Notes: a model not told the origin generated them from the sequence alone. A DNA stretch of 64,000 nucleotides from Laribacter hongkongensis DSM 14985 (GCF_000423285.1 NZ_AUHR01000004.1:186001-250000), one strand, 5' to 3'. Positions 36,573-46,755 are shown, numbered from the stretch's first letter. Made by a program: numbers and translations.

Positions 36573-38089
36573 GACAGACCGGTTCCCGGTTGTTGTGCAC
36601 CCTGGAGGATGCGGTATTCGTCATTCTGGTAGGCAAACGGCCCGCTGCCCTGGCGCAGGGACTGGAACGTGCGTTCGATCAGGTACGGGGCATCGGGCAG
36701 GTGAAGGTCTTCCGGCACCCGCTGGCCGTTGGCAATGTAGAACACCGGCAGGCGGTGGCGGATGGCCACGTCCAGTGCCACGCCGAGAGCCGGGGATTCG
36801 TCGAGTTTGGAAATGATGGTGCCGACCAGTCCTTCGCCCTGGTAACGCTGGATCACGTCCTGGAGGGTGTGGCCGGCCGCGTTGGCTGCCAGCACCAGGA
36901 TGCGGCGGATGGCGCGCTCGCCCTGTCCGCTGGCGGCGTACATCTGGGTCTGGCCGTTGAGGCGCGGGTCACGCTGGCCGATGCCGACCGAGTCGATCAG
37001 CACCAGGTGCTTGTGCGACAGGTCCTTGAGCGTCAGTGCCAGGTCGGCCTCGTTGTCGACGGCGTAGACCGAGATCTGCAGGATGCGGCCGTAGAGCTTG
37101 AGCTGGTCCTGTGCGCCGATGCGGTAGCTGTCGGTCGTGATCAGCGCCACGGCGTCGGCACCCTTGCGCAGGGTGGCGCGGGCGGCCAGTTTGGCAATGG
37201 TGGTGGTCTTGCCGACCCCGGTCGGGCCGACCAGCGCATAGACCCCGCCCTTGTCGACAATGTCGTCGCTTTCCGGCAGCACGCGCAGGTTGTGGATCAG
37301 GGCCGACTTGGCCCATTTGAGCGCAGCCTCTTCGTCAAAGTGGCCGGGCAGCTTGGAAACCAGCTGGCGGCACAGGGCCGGGCTCATGCCGACGGTCAGG
37401 AGCTTGCGGAACAGTTCGGCCTGTTTGGGGTGGTAATCCTCGAGGTTGGCCCAGGCAAGGCTGGCCATCTGGGCCGTCAGCAGTGCCTTGAGTTCGCGCA
37501 TCTCGCTGCCGATTTCGCCCAGCTTCTGCTCCGTGCGGGCTTCGGAGGCCTGCTGGGAAGGCGTCAGGCCGGTCCGGACCGGAGATGCTGGCGCGTCGTC
37601 CGGCAGCAGTTCTTCGGGCATGGCCGGAGAGCTGGAGCGCAAGGGCCGGACAAAGTTCGGCTCGGCCGGCGCGGCCGACAGGTCCGGCCGGCTGTCGGCC
37701 GGGCGGGTCTGCAGGCGCGGAAAGTCCGCCTTCCGTACGGTCGGCACGTCGTCTTCCGGATGAAAGACCCGGGCCACCGGTTCATCGAGCGGTTCCACCG
37801 GCAAGGCATAGGTCCGCGCCAGTGCGCTGGCCAGCGGTGCTGCCGGTCCGACGGACTGGGCAGGAGCATGGCTCAGGGGCGGCATGGAGACAGGGCGTGG
37901 CGGCGGCTTGACGTGCGAGGCCAGCGAAGACGCCAGCGAACTGACGTCGGCATCGGCCACGGCCATGATTTCCACACCGCCGTCGGCGAGGCTGCGGTTG
38001 GACAGGATCAGCGCATCCGTACCCAGCTCGTCGCGTACCTGACGCAGCGCCTCGCGGGTGGTTTTGCCGTAGAACTTCTTGACGACCAT
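36569..38089 (-). CDS. flhF: flagellar biosynthesis GTPase FlhF
   Basis: A 506-residue SRP-type GTPase that places polar flagella. VKKFYGKTTREALRQVRDELGTDALILSNR is the FlhF B-domain start, followed by a long proline-rich variable region (about 75-200) and an NG domain: GVYALVGPTGVGKTTTIAKLAARA (P-loop), ITTDSYRIGAQDQLKLYGRIL, VLIDSVGIGQRD, and a G4-like SKLDES. It overlaps flhG by four bases. Presence of FlhF/FlhG points to a polar flagellum in the ancestor of this strain. Confidence 0.95.
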   Translation of the reverse strand: MVVKKFYGKTTREALRQVRDELGTDALILSNRSLADGGVEIMAVADADVSSLASSLASHVKPPPRPVSMPPLSHAPAQSVGPAAPLASALARTYALPVEPLDEPVARVFHPEDDVPTVRKADFPRLQTRPADSRPDLSAAPAEPNFVRPLRSSSPAMPEELLPDDAPASPVRTGLTPSQQASEARTEQKLGEIGSEMRELKALLTAQMASLAWANLEDYHPKQAELFRKLLTVGMSPALCRQLVSKLPGHFDEEAALKWAKSALIHNLRVLPESDDIVDKGGVYALVGPTGVGKTTTIAKLAARATLRKGADAVALITTDSYRIGAQDQLKLYGRILQISVYAVDNEADLALTLKDLSHKHLVLIDSVGIGQRDPRLNGQTQMYAASGQGERAIRRILVLAANAAGHTLQDVIQRYQGEGLVGTIISKLDESPALGVALDVAIRHRLPVFYIANGQRVPEDLHLPDAPYLIERTFQSLRQGSGPFAYQNDEYRILQGAQQPGTGLS

Positions 38090-38166
38090 GGTCTAGAACC
38101 GGTTGAAAGCGGGGGCCGGGCGCGCTGATGCGGCCATGGCCCGGAAAAAAGGAAAAAGTGTCGGCA

Positions 38167-40232
38167 TCAGCTGCGCCCGCCTACCACGCCCACGACGCGG
38201 ATGTTCTTGTTGTCCGGAATTTCGTTGTGCGACAGCACGGCCAGCTGCGGCAGGGCGCGGCGCAGGAATTTCGACAGCACCGGCCGCAGTCCCGGTGGCG
38301 TCAGCAGCACCGGGTTGAGGCCCTGCTGCTCGATGCGGTCCGATTCGCGGGTGGCCGATTGCAGCAGTCCTTCGGCCAGACCCGGTTCGAGTCCGCCGCC
38401 CTGCTTGCCGGTCAGGGCGCTGGCGAGGATGGTTTCCAGTTGCGGGTCCAGCGTCAGCACCGACAGTTCGTTCATGCCCGGGAACAGCTGGGCCACGATG
38501 GCACGCGACAGCGCCACGCGCACGACGGCCGTCAGCTCGTCGATGTCCTGCGTGATGGTGACATGCTCGGCCAGCGTTTCCAGCACGGTCTTCATGTCGC
38601 GGATGCCGATGCCTTCGGTCAGCAGGTTTTGCAGCACTTTCTGCAGGGTGCCGATCGGGATGATCTTCGGAACCAGTTCTTCGACCAGCTTCGGCGCATC
38701 CTTGGCCACGTGGTCGACCAGCGCCTGGGTTTCCTCGCGTCCCAGCAGCTCGGAGGCATGGCTCTGGAGGATGTTGGAGATGTGCGTGGCCACCACGGTG
38801 CTGGCATCCACCACGGTAAAGCCGTAGGCCTGCGCCTGGTCGCGGTGGTTGGCGTCGATCCACAGCGCCGGCAGCCCGAATGCCGGATCGGTGGTGGGCG
38901 TACCCGGTACCTGGCCCATGACCTGGCCCGGATTGATGGCGAGGTACTGGCCGACAAAGGCTTCGCCGCTGCCGACCTCGACACCCTTGAGCAGGATGCG
39001 GTAGGCATTGGGGCGGATTTCCAGGTTGTCGCGGATGTGCACGGCCGGCAGCAAAAAGCCGATTTCCTGCGCCATCTTGCGGCGGATGCTTCGCCATCCT
39101 GGGTGCGGTCCACCAGCGGAATCAGGCGATAGCCGACTTCAAGGCCGATCGGGTCGACCGGCTGCACGTCGTTCCAGCTGACTTCGGCCACCGGCGATTC
39201 GGATGGCGGTGGAGCGGCGTTGTCTGCGGCTGTCCGGGCGCTTTCCAGCTCTTTCTGCCGCTTTTCCACCCACCAGGCCAGGCCCGCCAGCGAGGCGGCG
39301 ATCAGCAGGAAGGCAAAGTGCGGCATGTTCGGGATCAGGCCGATCAGGCCGATCACCGCTGCGGTGATGTAGAGCACCTGCGACTTCATGAACATCTGGC
39401 CGACAAACTGTTCGGACAGGTCTTTTTCGGTGCCGACGCGGGTGACCACGATGCCGGCCGCCGTGGAGATGATCAGGGCCGGAATCTGCGCAACCAGGCC
39501 GTCACCGATGGTCAGCAGGGTGTAGACCTGTGCCGCTTCGCCGACCGGCAGGTCGTGCTGGGCCACGCCGACGATCAGGCCGCCGATGATGTTGATCAGC
39601 ATGATCAGGATGCCGGCGATGGCGTCGCCGCGGACGAACTTCGATGCACCGTCCATCGAGCCGAAAAAGTCGGCTTCTTCGGCAATTTCCGAGCGGCGCT
39701 TGCGGGCCTCGTCCTCACCGATCAGGCCGGCGTTGAGGTCGGCGTCGATCGCCATCTGCTTGCCGGGCATGGCGTCCAGCGTGAAGCGGGCGCTCACTTC
39801 GGCGATGCGGCCGGCACCCTTGGTGATCACCACGAAGTTGATGATGGTGAGGATGACGAACACCACGATGCCGATGGCGTAGTTGCCGCCGACGAGGAAG
39901 TGGCTGAAGGCCTCGATCACCTTGCCGGCGGCGTCGGGGCCGTTGTGGCCGTTCATCAGGATGATGCGGCTGGAGGCGACGTTGAGTGACAGCCGGAGCA
40001 GGGTGGTAACCAGCAGCACCGATGGAAAAACCGAGAATTCCAGCGGTTTTTTCACTTGCAGGCCGATCATCAGCACGATGATCGACACGGCGATGTTGAA
40101 GGTGAAGAAGATGTCGAGAATGACCGGCGGCAATGGCAGGATCATCATGGTCAGGATGAGCATGATGAGGATCGGCCCTGCCAGCGAGCTGACGTTCAGG
40201 CGGAATCGGTCGAGGATGGCGGAAAAGTTCAT
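38167..40232 (-). pseudogene. flhA: flagellar export gate protein FlhA, frameshifted
   Basis: Two pieces of one gene lie in different frames. The first (ATG 40232 to about 39090) gives about 380 correct residues: the eight-helix membrane part, the FHIPEP-loop region VVFVILTIINFVVITKGAGRIAEVSARF, and VSWNDVQPVDPIGLEVGYRLIPLVD. After RTQDGE the frame is lost. The cytosolic part (IRRKMAQEIGFLLPAVHIRDN to the end at 38167) continues in the next frame. Compared with FlhA of other bacteria about seven residues (LLGRIR-type) are replaced by two bases, consistent with loss of roughly 19 bp near 39088. It overlaps flhB by four bases. Without FlhA the flagellar export apparatus should not work, unless this is a sequencing error. 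Confidence 0.88.
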
Positions 40233-41398
40233 GCGTCAGCGCGGTTGTCGGTCGCAGGCGGAGTCTGGCGGGTTTGCGGATCAAGGTCCGGCGGAACCGG
40301 TAGTTTATCCGGATATACCGGGGCAATGCCTCCATGTTTTTCATAGGCACGCAGCTGGAACACGTAGGCCAGCACCTGGGCTGCGGCGCTGTAGAGGGCG
40401 GCCGGGATGTCGTCACCGATTTCGGAATTGAAGTACAGCGCCCGGGCAAACGGCGGTGCACGCAGGATGGTGACACGGTTTTCGCGGGCCAGCTCGATGA
40501 TGCGTTCGGCCACTTTCATGCTGCCCTTGGCGATGACCTTGGGCGCGGCCATGCCGTCTTCGTAGCGCAGGGCGACGGCGTAGTGGGTCGGGTTGGTGAT
40601 GACGACACTGGCGTTGGGCACGTCGCTCATCATGCGCCGACGGGCAGCTTCGCGCTGCAACTGGCGGATGCGGCCCTTGACCTCGGGGCTGCCCTCCGAT
40701 TCCTTCATTTCCTTTTTGACGTCCTCTTTGGTCATGCGCAGGTTCTTGCTGTACTGCCACAGCTGGAACGGCACGTCGATCAGGACCAGCAGCACCATGG
40801 CGCCGGCCACGATCAGCAGCGTGTGCAGGGTCAGGTCCACCGCCCGCGCCAGTGCCTGGTCCAGCGAAAGCCTGGTCAGCGATACCAGTTCGGCGCGTTC
40901 GTTCCAGATCACCCAGGTGGCCACGCCACCGATCAGCAGGCTTTTGAGGATGGCCTTGGCGCCTTCGATGGCCCCCTGGACCGAGAAAATGCGCTTGATG
41001 CCGGACAATGGATTGATCTTGGAAAACTTCGGCTCGACGGCTTTCCAGCTCAGGTTCCAGCCGCCGATCAGCGCCGGTGTCACCAGTGCGAGGACGAACA
41101 GCACGCCGAGGATGGGCAGGATGGAGACCAAGCCGTCGGTCAGGCCGCCGCGCAGGGCCAGCTGGGCCGCGTCTTCGGCATCCAGCGTGGCGCGGGTGAA
41201 GGTCAGGGTGCGGGCAAACAGCTCCTTGAGCTGCTGGTACAGCACGCCGCCATAGGCGACAAGCATGGCCACCCCGGTCATGGTGACCGTAAAAGTGGCC
41301 AGTTCGCGCGAACGCGGCACCTGCCCCTCTTCACGGGCCTGTTCCCGTCGTCGGGGGGTGGCTTCTTCTGTGCGTTCGAGGTCGCTGTCTTCTGCCAT
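40229..41398 (-). CDS. flhB: flagellar export protein FlhB
   Basis: 389 residues. The charged N-terminus [33 protein letters not shown] is followed by four membrane segments and a cytosolic domain with the self-cleavage site NPTH in [21 protein letters not shown]. The C-terminal tail is longer and proline-rich. FlhB switches export specificity from rod/hook to filament. ATG 41398 was chosen at MAEDSDLER. It is the first gene of the block flhB-flhA-flhF-flhG-fliA. Confidence 0.95.
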   Translation of the reverse strand: MAEDSDLERTEEATPRRREQAREEGQVPRSRELATFTVTMTGVAMLVAYGGVLYQQLKELFARTLTFTRATLDAEDAAQLALRGGLTDGLVSILPILGVLFVLALVTPALIGGWNLSWKAVEPKFSKINPLSGIKRIFSVQGAIEGAKAILKSLLIGGVATWVIWNERAELVSLTRLSLDQALARAVDLTLHTLLIVAGAMVLLVLIDVPFQLWQYSKNLRMTKEDVKKEMKESEGSPEVKGRIRQLQREAARRRMMSDVPNASVVITNPTHYAVALRYEDGMAAPKVIAKGSMKVAERIIELARENRVTILRAPPFARALYFNSEIGDDIPAALYSAAAQVLAYVFQLRAYEKHGGIAPVYPDKLPVPPDLDPQTRQTPPATDNRADA

Positions 41399-41525
41399 GA
41401 ATGCGTCGGAGGTCGGAAATGGCCGCAAGTTTATCACGAGCAGCCCGTGCGCCCGGCGACCCGGCTTGCGAGGGAACAGGCAAGTGAGGACAATTGCGGC
41501 CTTTGATTTCTGGCAGGGGCCCGCG

Positions 41526-42320
41526 ATGAAAGCCTATCTCGAGTTGATGCAGCACGTGCTCGACCACGGCACCGACAAGGCAGACCGCACCGGCACCGGT
41601 ACCCGCTCGGTATTCGGTTACCAGATGCGCTTTGACCTGGCGCAGGGCTTCCCGCTCCTGACCACCAAAAAACTGCACCTCAGGTCCATCGTGCACGAAC
41701 TGCTGTGGTTCCTGGCCGGCGACACCAACATCCGTTATCTCAAGGACAACGGCGTGCGGATCTGGGACGAATGGGCCGACGAAAACGGCGATCTCGGGCC
41801 GGTGTACGGCTACCAGTGGCGCAGCTGGCCGGCGCCTGACGGCCGCCACATCGACCAGATCAGCGGCCTGCTCGACATGATCCGCCGCAATCCGGACAGC
41901 CGGCGCCTGATCGTGTCGGCGTGGAATCCGGCGCTGGTGGACGACATGGCCCTGCCGCCGTGCCACTGCCTGTTCCAGTTCTACGTGGCTGACGGCAAGC
42001 TCTCCTGCCAGCTCTACCAGCGCAGTGCCGACGTGTTCCTCGGCGTGCCGTTCAACATCGCCAGCTATGCCCTGCTGACGCTGATGGTGGCACAGGTGAC
42101 CGGGCTGCAACCGGGCGAGTTCGTGCACACCTTTGGTGATGCACACCTCTACAGCAACCATTTCGAGCAGGCACGCCTGCAACTGCAACGCGAGCCGCGT
42201 GCTTTGCCGGTGATGAAGCTCAATCCGGTGGTCACGGACCTGTTTGCCTTCCGGTTCGAGGATTTCACCCTCGAAGGCTACGACCCGCATCCGCACATCA
42301 AGGCCGAGGTGTCGGTATGA
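41526..42320 (+). CDS. thyA: thymidylate synthase
   Basis: 264 residues, the same length as E. coli Thy[38 protein letters not shown], the catalytic Cys in [12 protein letters not shown], and [12 protein letters not shown] are all present. It makes dTMP from dUMP using methylene-tetrahydrofolate. It overlaps folA by four bases, which recycles the dihydrofolate product. Confidence 0.98.
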   Translation: MKAYLELMQHVLDHGTDKADRTGTGTRSVFGYQMRFDLAQGFPLLTTKKLHLRSIVHELLWFLAGDTNIRYLKDNGVRIWDEWADENGDLGPVYGYQWRSWPAPDGRHIDQISGLLDMIRRNPDSRRLIVSAWNPALVDDMALPPCHCLFQFYVADGKLSCQLYQRSADVFLGVPFNIASYALLTLMVAQVTGLQPGEFVHTFGDAHLYSNHFEQARLQLQREPRALPVMKLNPVVTDLFAFRFEDFTLEGYDPHPHIKAEVSV

Positions 42321-42820
42321 CACAGCATCCCCCGCTGGCGCTGATCGCCGCCCGTGCCCGTAATGGCGTCATCGGCCTGGACAACCGGATGCCGTGGCAC
42401 CTGCCGGAAGACCTGGCCTATTTCAAGCGCGTCACGCTCGGCAAGCCGGTGGTGATGGGGCGCAAGACCTTCGAATCGATCGGCCGCCCATTGCCCGGAC
42501 GCCTGAACATCGTGGTGACCCGCAATCCGGACTGGCAGGCTGCCGGCGTGCAGGTGGCACATTCGCTGGATGCGGCCCTAGCGCTGGCCGCAGCGGCTGC
42601 GCCGGAAGAAATCATGCTGATCGGCGGTGCCGAACTGTACCGGCAGGCGCTGCCGCAGGCCGATGTGCTGTACCTCACCGAAATCGATGCCGAATTTGCC
42701 GGTGACGCCTTTTTCCCCGAGGTGGACCTGGCGCGCTGGCGCATTGACCGCGAAGAAGCCGGGCAGCGCGACAGCGACGGTCTGCGCTGGCGCTTCGTGC
42801 GCTACCTGCCGCGCGGTTGA
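42317..42820 (+). CDS. folA: dihydrofolate reductase
   Basis: 167 residues of the chromosomal DHFR family. [33 protein letters not shown] contains the Trp and acidic active-site residues. [27 protein letters not shown] binds NADPH, and [35 protein letters not shown] closes the fold. It reduces dihydrofolate made by ThyA and is the target of trimethoprim. The thyA-folA pair is an operon. Confidence 0.97.
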   Translation: MTQHPPLALIAARARNGVIGLDNRMPWHLPEDLAYFKRVTLGKPVVMGRKTFESIGRPLPGRLNIVVTRNPDWQAAGVQVAHSLDAALALAAAAAPEEIMLIGGAELYRQALPQADVLYLTEIDAEFAGDAFFPEVDLARWRIDREEAGQRDSDGLRWRFVRYLPRG

Positions 42821-43221
42821 CACGCCCGGATACCCTGCCGGCAGCCGGTTGACGGGCGGAGCTTCCGGCATATTGCTTTGGCCGGACCGCGCCGGTTCTG
42901 GCAGGGGCTGACAAAGCCTGATCCGGGGCGCCGGATCTGCCCGTGTTGTGTGTCCGCTTCCTTGGTGTCGTTCCAGTCTGGAAACGGAGCGGGCAAGCAC
43001 TTTCCGTGCCCGGGCAACGACGGTAGCCGCAAATGACGGAAAGGCCTTCTCCCGGGCCGGGCACGATGATGTCGCGAGCTGTCCGGCAGGCGTCGTTGAT
43101 CCGTGCGCCGGAAAATGTACCCGGCTGACCCGGCAGGCGGGGCAGTACGCCGTCTTGCCATGACGAACCGGGTGTCCGGGCTTATGCTGAAAACTCTCGT
43201 CATGTGACCGGAGTTGCCTGC
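42821..43221. other. gene-free spacer
   Basis: About 400 bases between folA and the hydrolase gene. The only structure seen is a small palindromic hairpin, GATCCGG (42920-42926) with CCGGATC (42931-42937), without a T run. No gene is supportable. Confidence 0.6.
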
Positions 43222-44016
43222 ATGCCCATGCTGCGTCTGGCCGATATCGGCATTCATTACGTGCTTGACGGACATCCCGGCCAGCCGGTGGTGGTGTTGC
43301 TCAACGGCATCACCATGACCACCCGCTGCTGGGAAGAGCAGGTGTCCGGACTGGCGTCCCGCTTTTGCATCCTGCGGCTGGATTTTCGCGGCCAGGGGGA
43401 GAGCGACAAACCCGATTGTGACTACTACCCGCTGTCACGACAGGCCGACGATGTCGCACAGGTGCTGGACCGGCTGGACATCGGCCGGGCGCATGTCGTG
43501 GGGCTGTCGTATGGCGGCATGGTGGCGCAGCACTTTGCCCAGCGCTATCCCGACCGGCTGGACCGGCTGGTGCTGGCAGCCACCATGGCCTATTCGGATG
43601 CCGCCAACGATGCCATTGCCGCCAGCTGGCTGGCCGCGTGGCAAACCGGCGATGCGGCGCTGCGTTTTGATCTCAGCAAGCCCTGGCTGTACGGCAGCCG
43701 TTTCCTGACGGGGGCTGCGGCACAGGTCGAAGCCATCCGTACGGCAAATGACGAAAGCACGGACTGGGCAGCCATTGCGCGCCTGATGCTCGGGGTGACC
43801 CGGCACGACAGCCGGCCGTGGCTGTCTGCCATCCAGGCACCGACTCTGGTGCTGGTGGGCGAAGAAGACCGCCTGACACCGCTTTACCAGGCCCGGGCGC
43901 TGGTGCGCGGCATCCGGCTGGCCCGCATGAGCGAGCTGGCAGCGTGCGGCCATGCACTGCATGCCGAGGTGCCGCAGCTCTTCAGCCAGCATGTCTGCAA
44001 TTTCCTGACGGCCTGA
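43222..44016 (+). CDS. alpha/beta hydrolase (enol-lactonase-like)
   Basis: 264 residues. The alpha/beta hydrolase triad is complete: the nucleophile Ser in VVGLSYGGMVAQ, the acid Asp in LVGEEDRLTP, and the His in AACGHALHAEVP. An oxyanion loop LLNGITMTTRCW and LDFRGQGESDKP also fit. The pattern resembles 3-oxoadipate enol-lactonase (PcaD) and related C-C/ester hydrolases, but no protocatechuate genes are near, so the substrate is open. ATG 43222 was chosen because GGAG lies 8 bases before it. Confidence 0.8.
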   Translation: MPMLRLADIGIHYVLDGHPGQPVVVLLNGITMTTRCWEEQVSGLASRFCILRLDFRGQGESDKPDCDYYPLSRQADDVAQVLDRLDIGRAHVVGLSYGGMVAQHFAQRYPDRLDRLVLAATMAYSDAANDAIAASWLAAWQTGDAALRFDLSKPWLYGSRFLTGAAAQVEAIRTANDESTDWAAIARLMLGVTRHDSRPWLSAIQAPTLVLVGEEDRLTPLYQARALVRGIRLARMSELAACGHALHAEVPQLFSQHVCNFLTA

Positions 44017-44119
44017 TCCGCAGGGCGAAAGGCTTAATACATACGCCATGGAGCGCGGCTACAATCGATCTGCCCGACTTCACAATGACAAGCAAGTCAA
44101 TACCAAGGACAGATCAACG

Positions 44120-44902
44120 ATGAGCGACCCGATCCTCTATTCACTGGACGCCCGCGGCGTGGCCACCCTGACGCTGAATCGTCCCGAACTGCACAACGCT
44201 TTTGATGACGAAATCATTGCCTGCCTGACCGGGCAGCTGGAAGCCATCGAGCAGGACCCTGTCGTGCGCGTGCTGGTGCTGACCGGTAACGGCATCAGTT
44301 TTTCGGCCGGTGCCGACCTGAACTGGATGCGGCGCATGGCCGGCTACAGCCACGAGCAGAACCAGCGTGATGCCGAAGGGCTGGCGCAGCTGATGCAGCG
44401 GCTGGATACCCTGCGGGTGCCGGTCGTGGCGCGGGTACAGGGTTCGGCATTTGGCGGCGGAGCCGGTCTGGTGGCGTGCTGCGACATCGTGGTGGCTGTT
44501 TCCGACGCGCTGTTCTGCTTTTCCGAAGTCAAGCTCGGGCTGGTGCCGGCCGTGATCTCTCCGTATGTCATCCGGGCCATCGGTCCGCGTGCAGCCCGGC
44601 GCTATTTCATCACCGCCGAGCGTTTCAATGCCGGGCGGGCGCAACGGCTGGGACTGGTGCACAAGGTCGTCGAGCATCACGAACTGGATGCCACGGTGGC
44701 TGGTCTGGTCGAACCCCTGCTGCTGAACGGACCGCAGGCCATGCATGCTGCCAAGCAACTGGTGGCCGAAGTGACCGACCGCCGTATCGACAGCGAGCTG
44801 ATTGCCCTGACGGCCAGCCGGATTGCCGATGTCCGCTCCAGCGCCGAGGGCAAGGAAGGCGTGACGGCATTTGTGGAAAAACGCCGGCCGAACTGGCTAT
44901 AA
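44120..44902 (+). CDS. enoyl-CoA hydratase/isomerase family protein (methylglutaconyl-CoA hydratase-like)
   Basis: A 260-residue crotonase-fold protein. The oxyanion-hole motifs are FSAGADLNWMRRM and VQGSAFGGGAGLVACCDIVVA; the active-site region is FSEVKLGLVPAVISPYVIRAIG. The E-x-x-L-G-L-V-P-A-x-I-S-P-Y-V block is typical of LiuC-type 3-methylglutaconyl-CoA hydratases of leucine breakdown, but no other leucine-degradation gene lies here, so the exact substrate is uncertain. It is probably a monocistronic unit. Confidence 0.85.
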   Translation: MSDPILYSLDARGVATLTLNRPELHNAFDDEIIACLTGQLEAIEQDPVVRVLVLTGNGISFSAGADLNWMRRMAGYSHEQNQRDAEGLAQLMQRLDTLRVPVVARVQGSAFGGGAGLVACCDIVVAVSDALFCFSEVKLGLVPAVISPYVIRAIGPRAARRYFITAERFNAGRAQRLGLVHKVVEHHELDATVAGLVEPLLLNGPQAMHAAKQLVAEVTDRRIDSELIALTASRIADVRSSAEGKEGVTAFVEKRRPNWL

Positions 44903-44954
44903 CTCCACTTCCAGGCCGGCGCAAGCCGGCCTGATGCATAGGGAGAGCGTTACG

Positions 44955-46088
44955 GTGTCGACACGTTACATATGGCTGGCGGGCGTCCTGCTGGCAGGGC
45001 CGGCCGGCGCGGCCGGCTCTGGCATGGCTGCGGGGCTAGAGGAATGCACGGCGCTGGCTGACGATGGCAGCCGGCTGGCCTGTTATGACCGGCTGGCCGG
45101 TCGTGCAGCCGCACCCGGGCCGGTTGCTGCGGCTGCGGACATGTTCCGGGCCGTATCAGGGCCGGCACCGGCGCTTGCCGCTCCGGCTGCTACTGTGGCA
45201 GCCGGACCCGCTACCGGGGACACCGCTCCCGTACGTGTGGCCGAAACGGTGTTCTCTCCCCGCCAGTCCGTTTCCATGGCCGAGCGCTGGGAGCTGGAGC
45301 CGCAATACCAGGACGGTACGTTCAAGTTCAAGCCGTATGCACCGGTGTACCTGATGCCGCTGAACTTCCGCCAGCGCATCAACAACGACCCGTGCTCGTC
45401 CAATCCGGTCAACTGTTCGCACCGGGGCGACCAGCAATATGACAAGGTCGGGGTCAAGTTCCAGCTGTCGTTCAAGACCAAGCTCTGGCAGGACATGCTG
45501 GGGTCGGACGCCGACCTCTGGGCCGCCTATACCCAGACCAGCTACTGGCAGGCGTACGACTCGGCCAATTCTTCGCCGTTCCGCGAAACCGATTACCAGC
45601 CGGAACTCTGGGCCACCCTGCCGGTCAGCTGGGGGCCGGAAGCCTTCCGGCTGCGCATGGTCAACTTCGGACTGATGCACCAGTCCAACGGCCAGACCAA
45701 TCCGCTGTCCCGCTCATGGAACCGCGTGTTTGCCAGCTTCGGCTTCACCTCGGGCGACCTGTCGGTGATCGTCAAGCCGTGGTGGCGGATTCCCGAACCG
45801 TTCCCCACCGACAACAATCCGGACATCAGCGATTACATGGGCCGGGTTGAAGTGCTGGCCTCGTACCCCTGGCGCGGCCACAATTTTTCATTGCTGTTGC
45901 GCAACAACCTGCGCTTTGGCGCTTCGGTGCCCAACCGGACTTTCACCCAGCTGGAATGGGCATTTCCGATCAGCGGCAATCTGCATGGTTTCGTCCAGGC
46001 GTTCAACGGCTGGGGTGAGTCGATGCAGAACTACAATTTCCACAACCGCGGCATCGGCGTCGGGATTTCCATGGTCGAATGGCGCTAG
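44955..46088 (+). CDS. pldA: outer-membrane phospholipase A
   Basis: 377 residues. GTG 44955 was chosen because GGGAGAG lies at 44941-44947 and the resulting start gives a clean signal peptide (cut near GAAG). A short N-terminal domain (ECTALADDGSRLACYDRL, two cysteines) precedes the phospholipase A1 barrel. The catalytic HxSNG motif is in NFGLMHQSNGQTNPLSRSWNRVF, as in OMPLA (His142, Ser144). The barrel ends GVGISMVEWR. OMPLA hydrolyses misplaced phospholipids in the outer leaflet and can promote lysis. Confidence 0.93.
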   Translation: MSTRYIWLAGVLLAGPAGAAGSGMAAGLEECTALADDGSRLACYDRLAGRAAAPGPVAAAADMFRAVSGPAPALAAPAATVAAGPATGDTAPVRVAETVFSPRQSVSMAERWELEPQYQDGTFKFKPYAPVYLMPLNFRQRINNDPCSSNPVNCSHRGDQQYDKVGVKFQLSFKTKLWQDMLGSDADLWAAYTQTSYWQAYDSANSSPFRETDYQPELWATLPVSWGPEAFRLRMVNFGLMHQSNGQTNPLSRSWNRVFASFGFTSGDLSVIVKPWWRIPEPFPTDNNPDISDYMGRVEVLASYPWRGHNFSLLLRNNLRFGASVPNRTFTQLEWAFPISGNLHGFVQAFNGWGESMQNYNFHNRGIGVGISMVEWR

Positions 46089-46542
46089 TCCGGCCAGGCT
46101 GCGGTCTGCTTTGTGCTGGCGGCGGACCGGGTTGCACACCGAAGGCATGACCTGCCACTGGCACGCTGCCGTCCGGTCTTGCCGGGGCCGGCCCGGCTGT
46201 GCACCTGTCCTCCCAGGGGGGGGCTCAAGCCGGTCGTGATGATCCGGGGCTGACCGCGGGCGCAATCAAGCAGGGCATTTGCCATGCCAGCCCCGTTTGT
46301 CCTGCTGCTCCAGGAGAAGTCCCAGGCCGTTCTCCCGGTACGCGATTCTGTCTGCGGTCGCGGGGTTACCCGGACTGGATTCCCCCTTCAGGCAGGTCGC
46401 GGACAACAAAAGCGTTCCGGGGGCATGGAAGGGCGCAGTCAACCCGGCCCCGGCCGGCGAGCCGGGTCCCGGCAGTGGCGGGGCGCGGACAGTCGATCCA
46501 GCTGGCGGATTGCCTGATCGCGACATTTTCAGGACATGCGAC
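46089..46542. other. gene-free spacer after pldA
   Basis: About 450 GC-rich bases with no supportable gene. The open frames here are shadows without ribosome-binding sites. The regulatory leader of the transporter begins after it. Confidence 0.6.
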
Positions 46543-46593
46543 TTGACAGGTCTGGATGAAAACCGGCATGGTCCGGGCATGACGACGAATTTC

Positions 46594-46638
46594 ATGTTCC
46601 TTTCCATCACCTGCACCTGCGGGTATTGGCGCGCCTGA
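46594..46638 (+). CDS. putative attenuator leader peptide
   Basis: Fourteen codons reading MFLSITCTCGYWRA then TGA; an in-frame ATG at 46579 would give 19 residues. It has two Cys codons and a Tyr-Trp pair just before the stop. The stop lies inside the first stem of the attenuator. No clear Shine-Dalgarno sequence is visible, the main weakness of the call. If it works as proposed, scarcity of charged tRNA-Tyr or tRNA-Trp would raise transporter expression. Confidence 0.45.
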   Translation: MFLSITCTCGYWRA

Positions 46639-46670
46639 CAAGGGCGGCGCCGGATTCGTTGTATCCATCG

Positions 46671-46696
46671 GGCCGCCGGACAAGGGCGGCCTTTTT
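46671..46696 (+). terminator. terminator hairpin inside the transporter leader
   Basis: GGCCGCC (46671-46677) pairs with GGCGGCC (46685-46691) around seven bases, followed by TTTTT. It lies only 60 bases before the transporter ATG, so it must act as an attenuator or end an upstream transcript. Confidence 0.8.
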
Positions 46697-46755
46697 GTTG
46701 CATCAATTCCCCTTGCCGGCGGTGCCTCACGACACTGATCACGCAAGGAGTCATT

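Larger units (their letters stand above)
46543..46696 (+). promoter_or_regulatory. putative ribosome-mediated transcription attenuator of the NSS transporter gene
   Basis: The order is that of trp-type attenuators. A consensus -35 box TTGACA (46543-46548) has a weak -10 near 46567. A 14-codon leader ORF (46594-46638) has Tyr-Trp codons near its end. Segment 1, GGCGCGCC (46628-46635), can pair with segment 2, GGCGGCGCC (46643-46651). Segment 2 can instead pair with segment 3 (GGCGGC with GCCGCC at 46672-46677). Segments 3 and 4 (46671-46677 with 46685-46691) make a terminator with five T. A ribosome stalled at the Tyr/Trp codons would cover segment 1 and favour the 2:3 antiterminator. All elements are seen; the mechanism is inferred. 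Confidence 0.6.

Noticed and set aside
38167-40232. Programmed frameshift in flhA
   Set aside because: No slippery heptamer is present and several conserved residues are missing at the junction, so a deletion fits better.
46543-46755. Glycine riboswitch upstream of the sodium symporter gene
   Set aside because: The conserved glycine aptamer motifs are not present. The leader ORF and alternative stems explain the region better.
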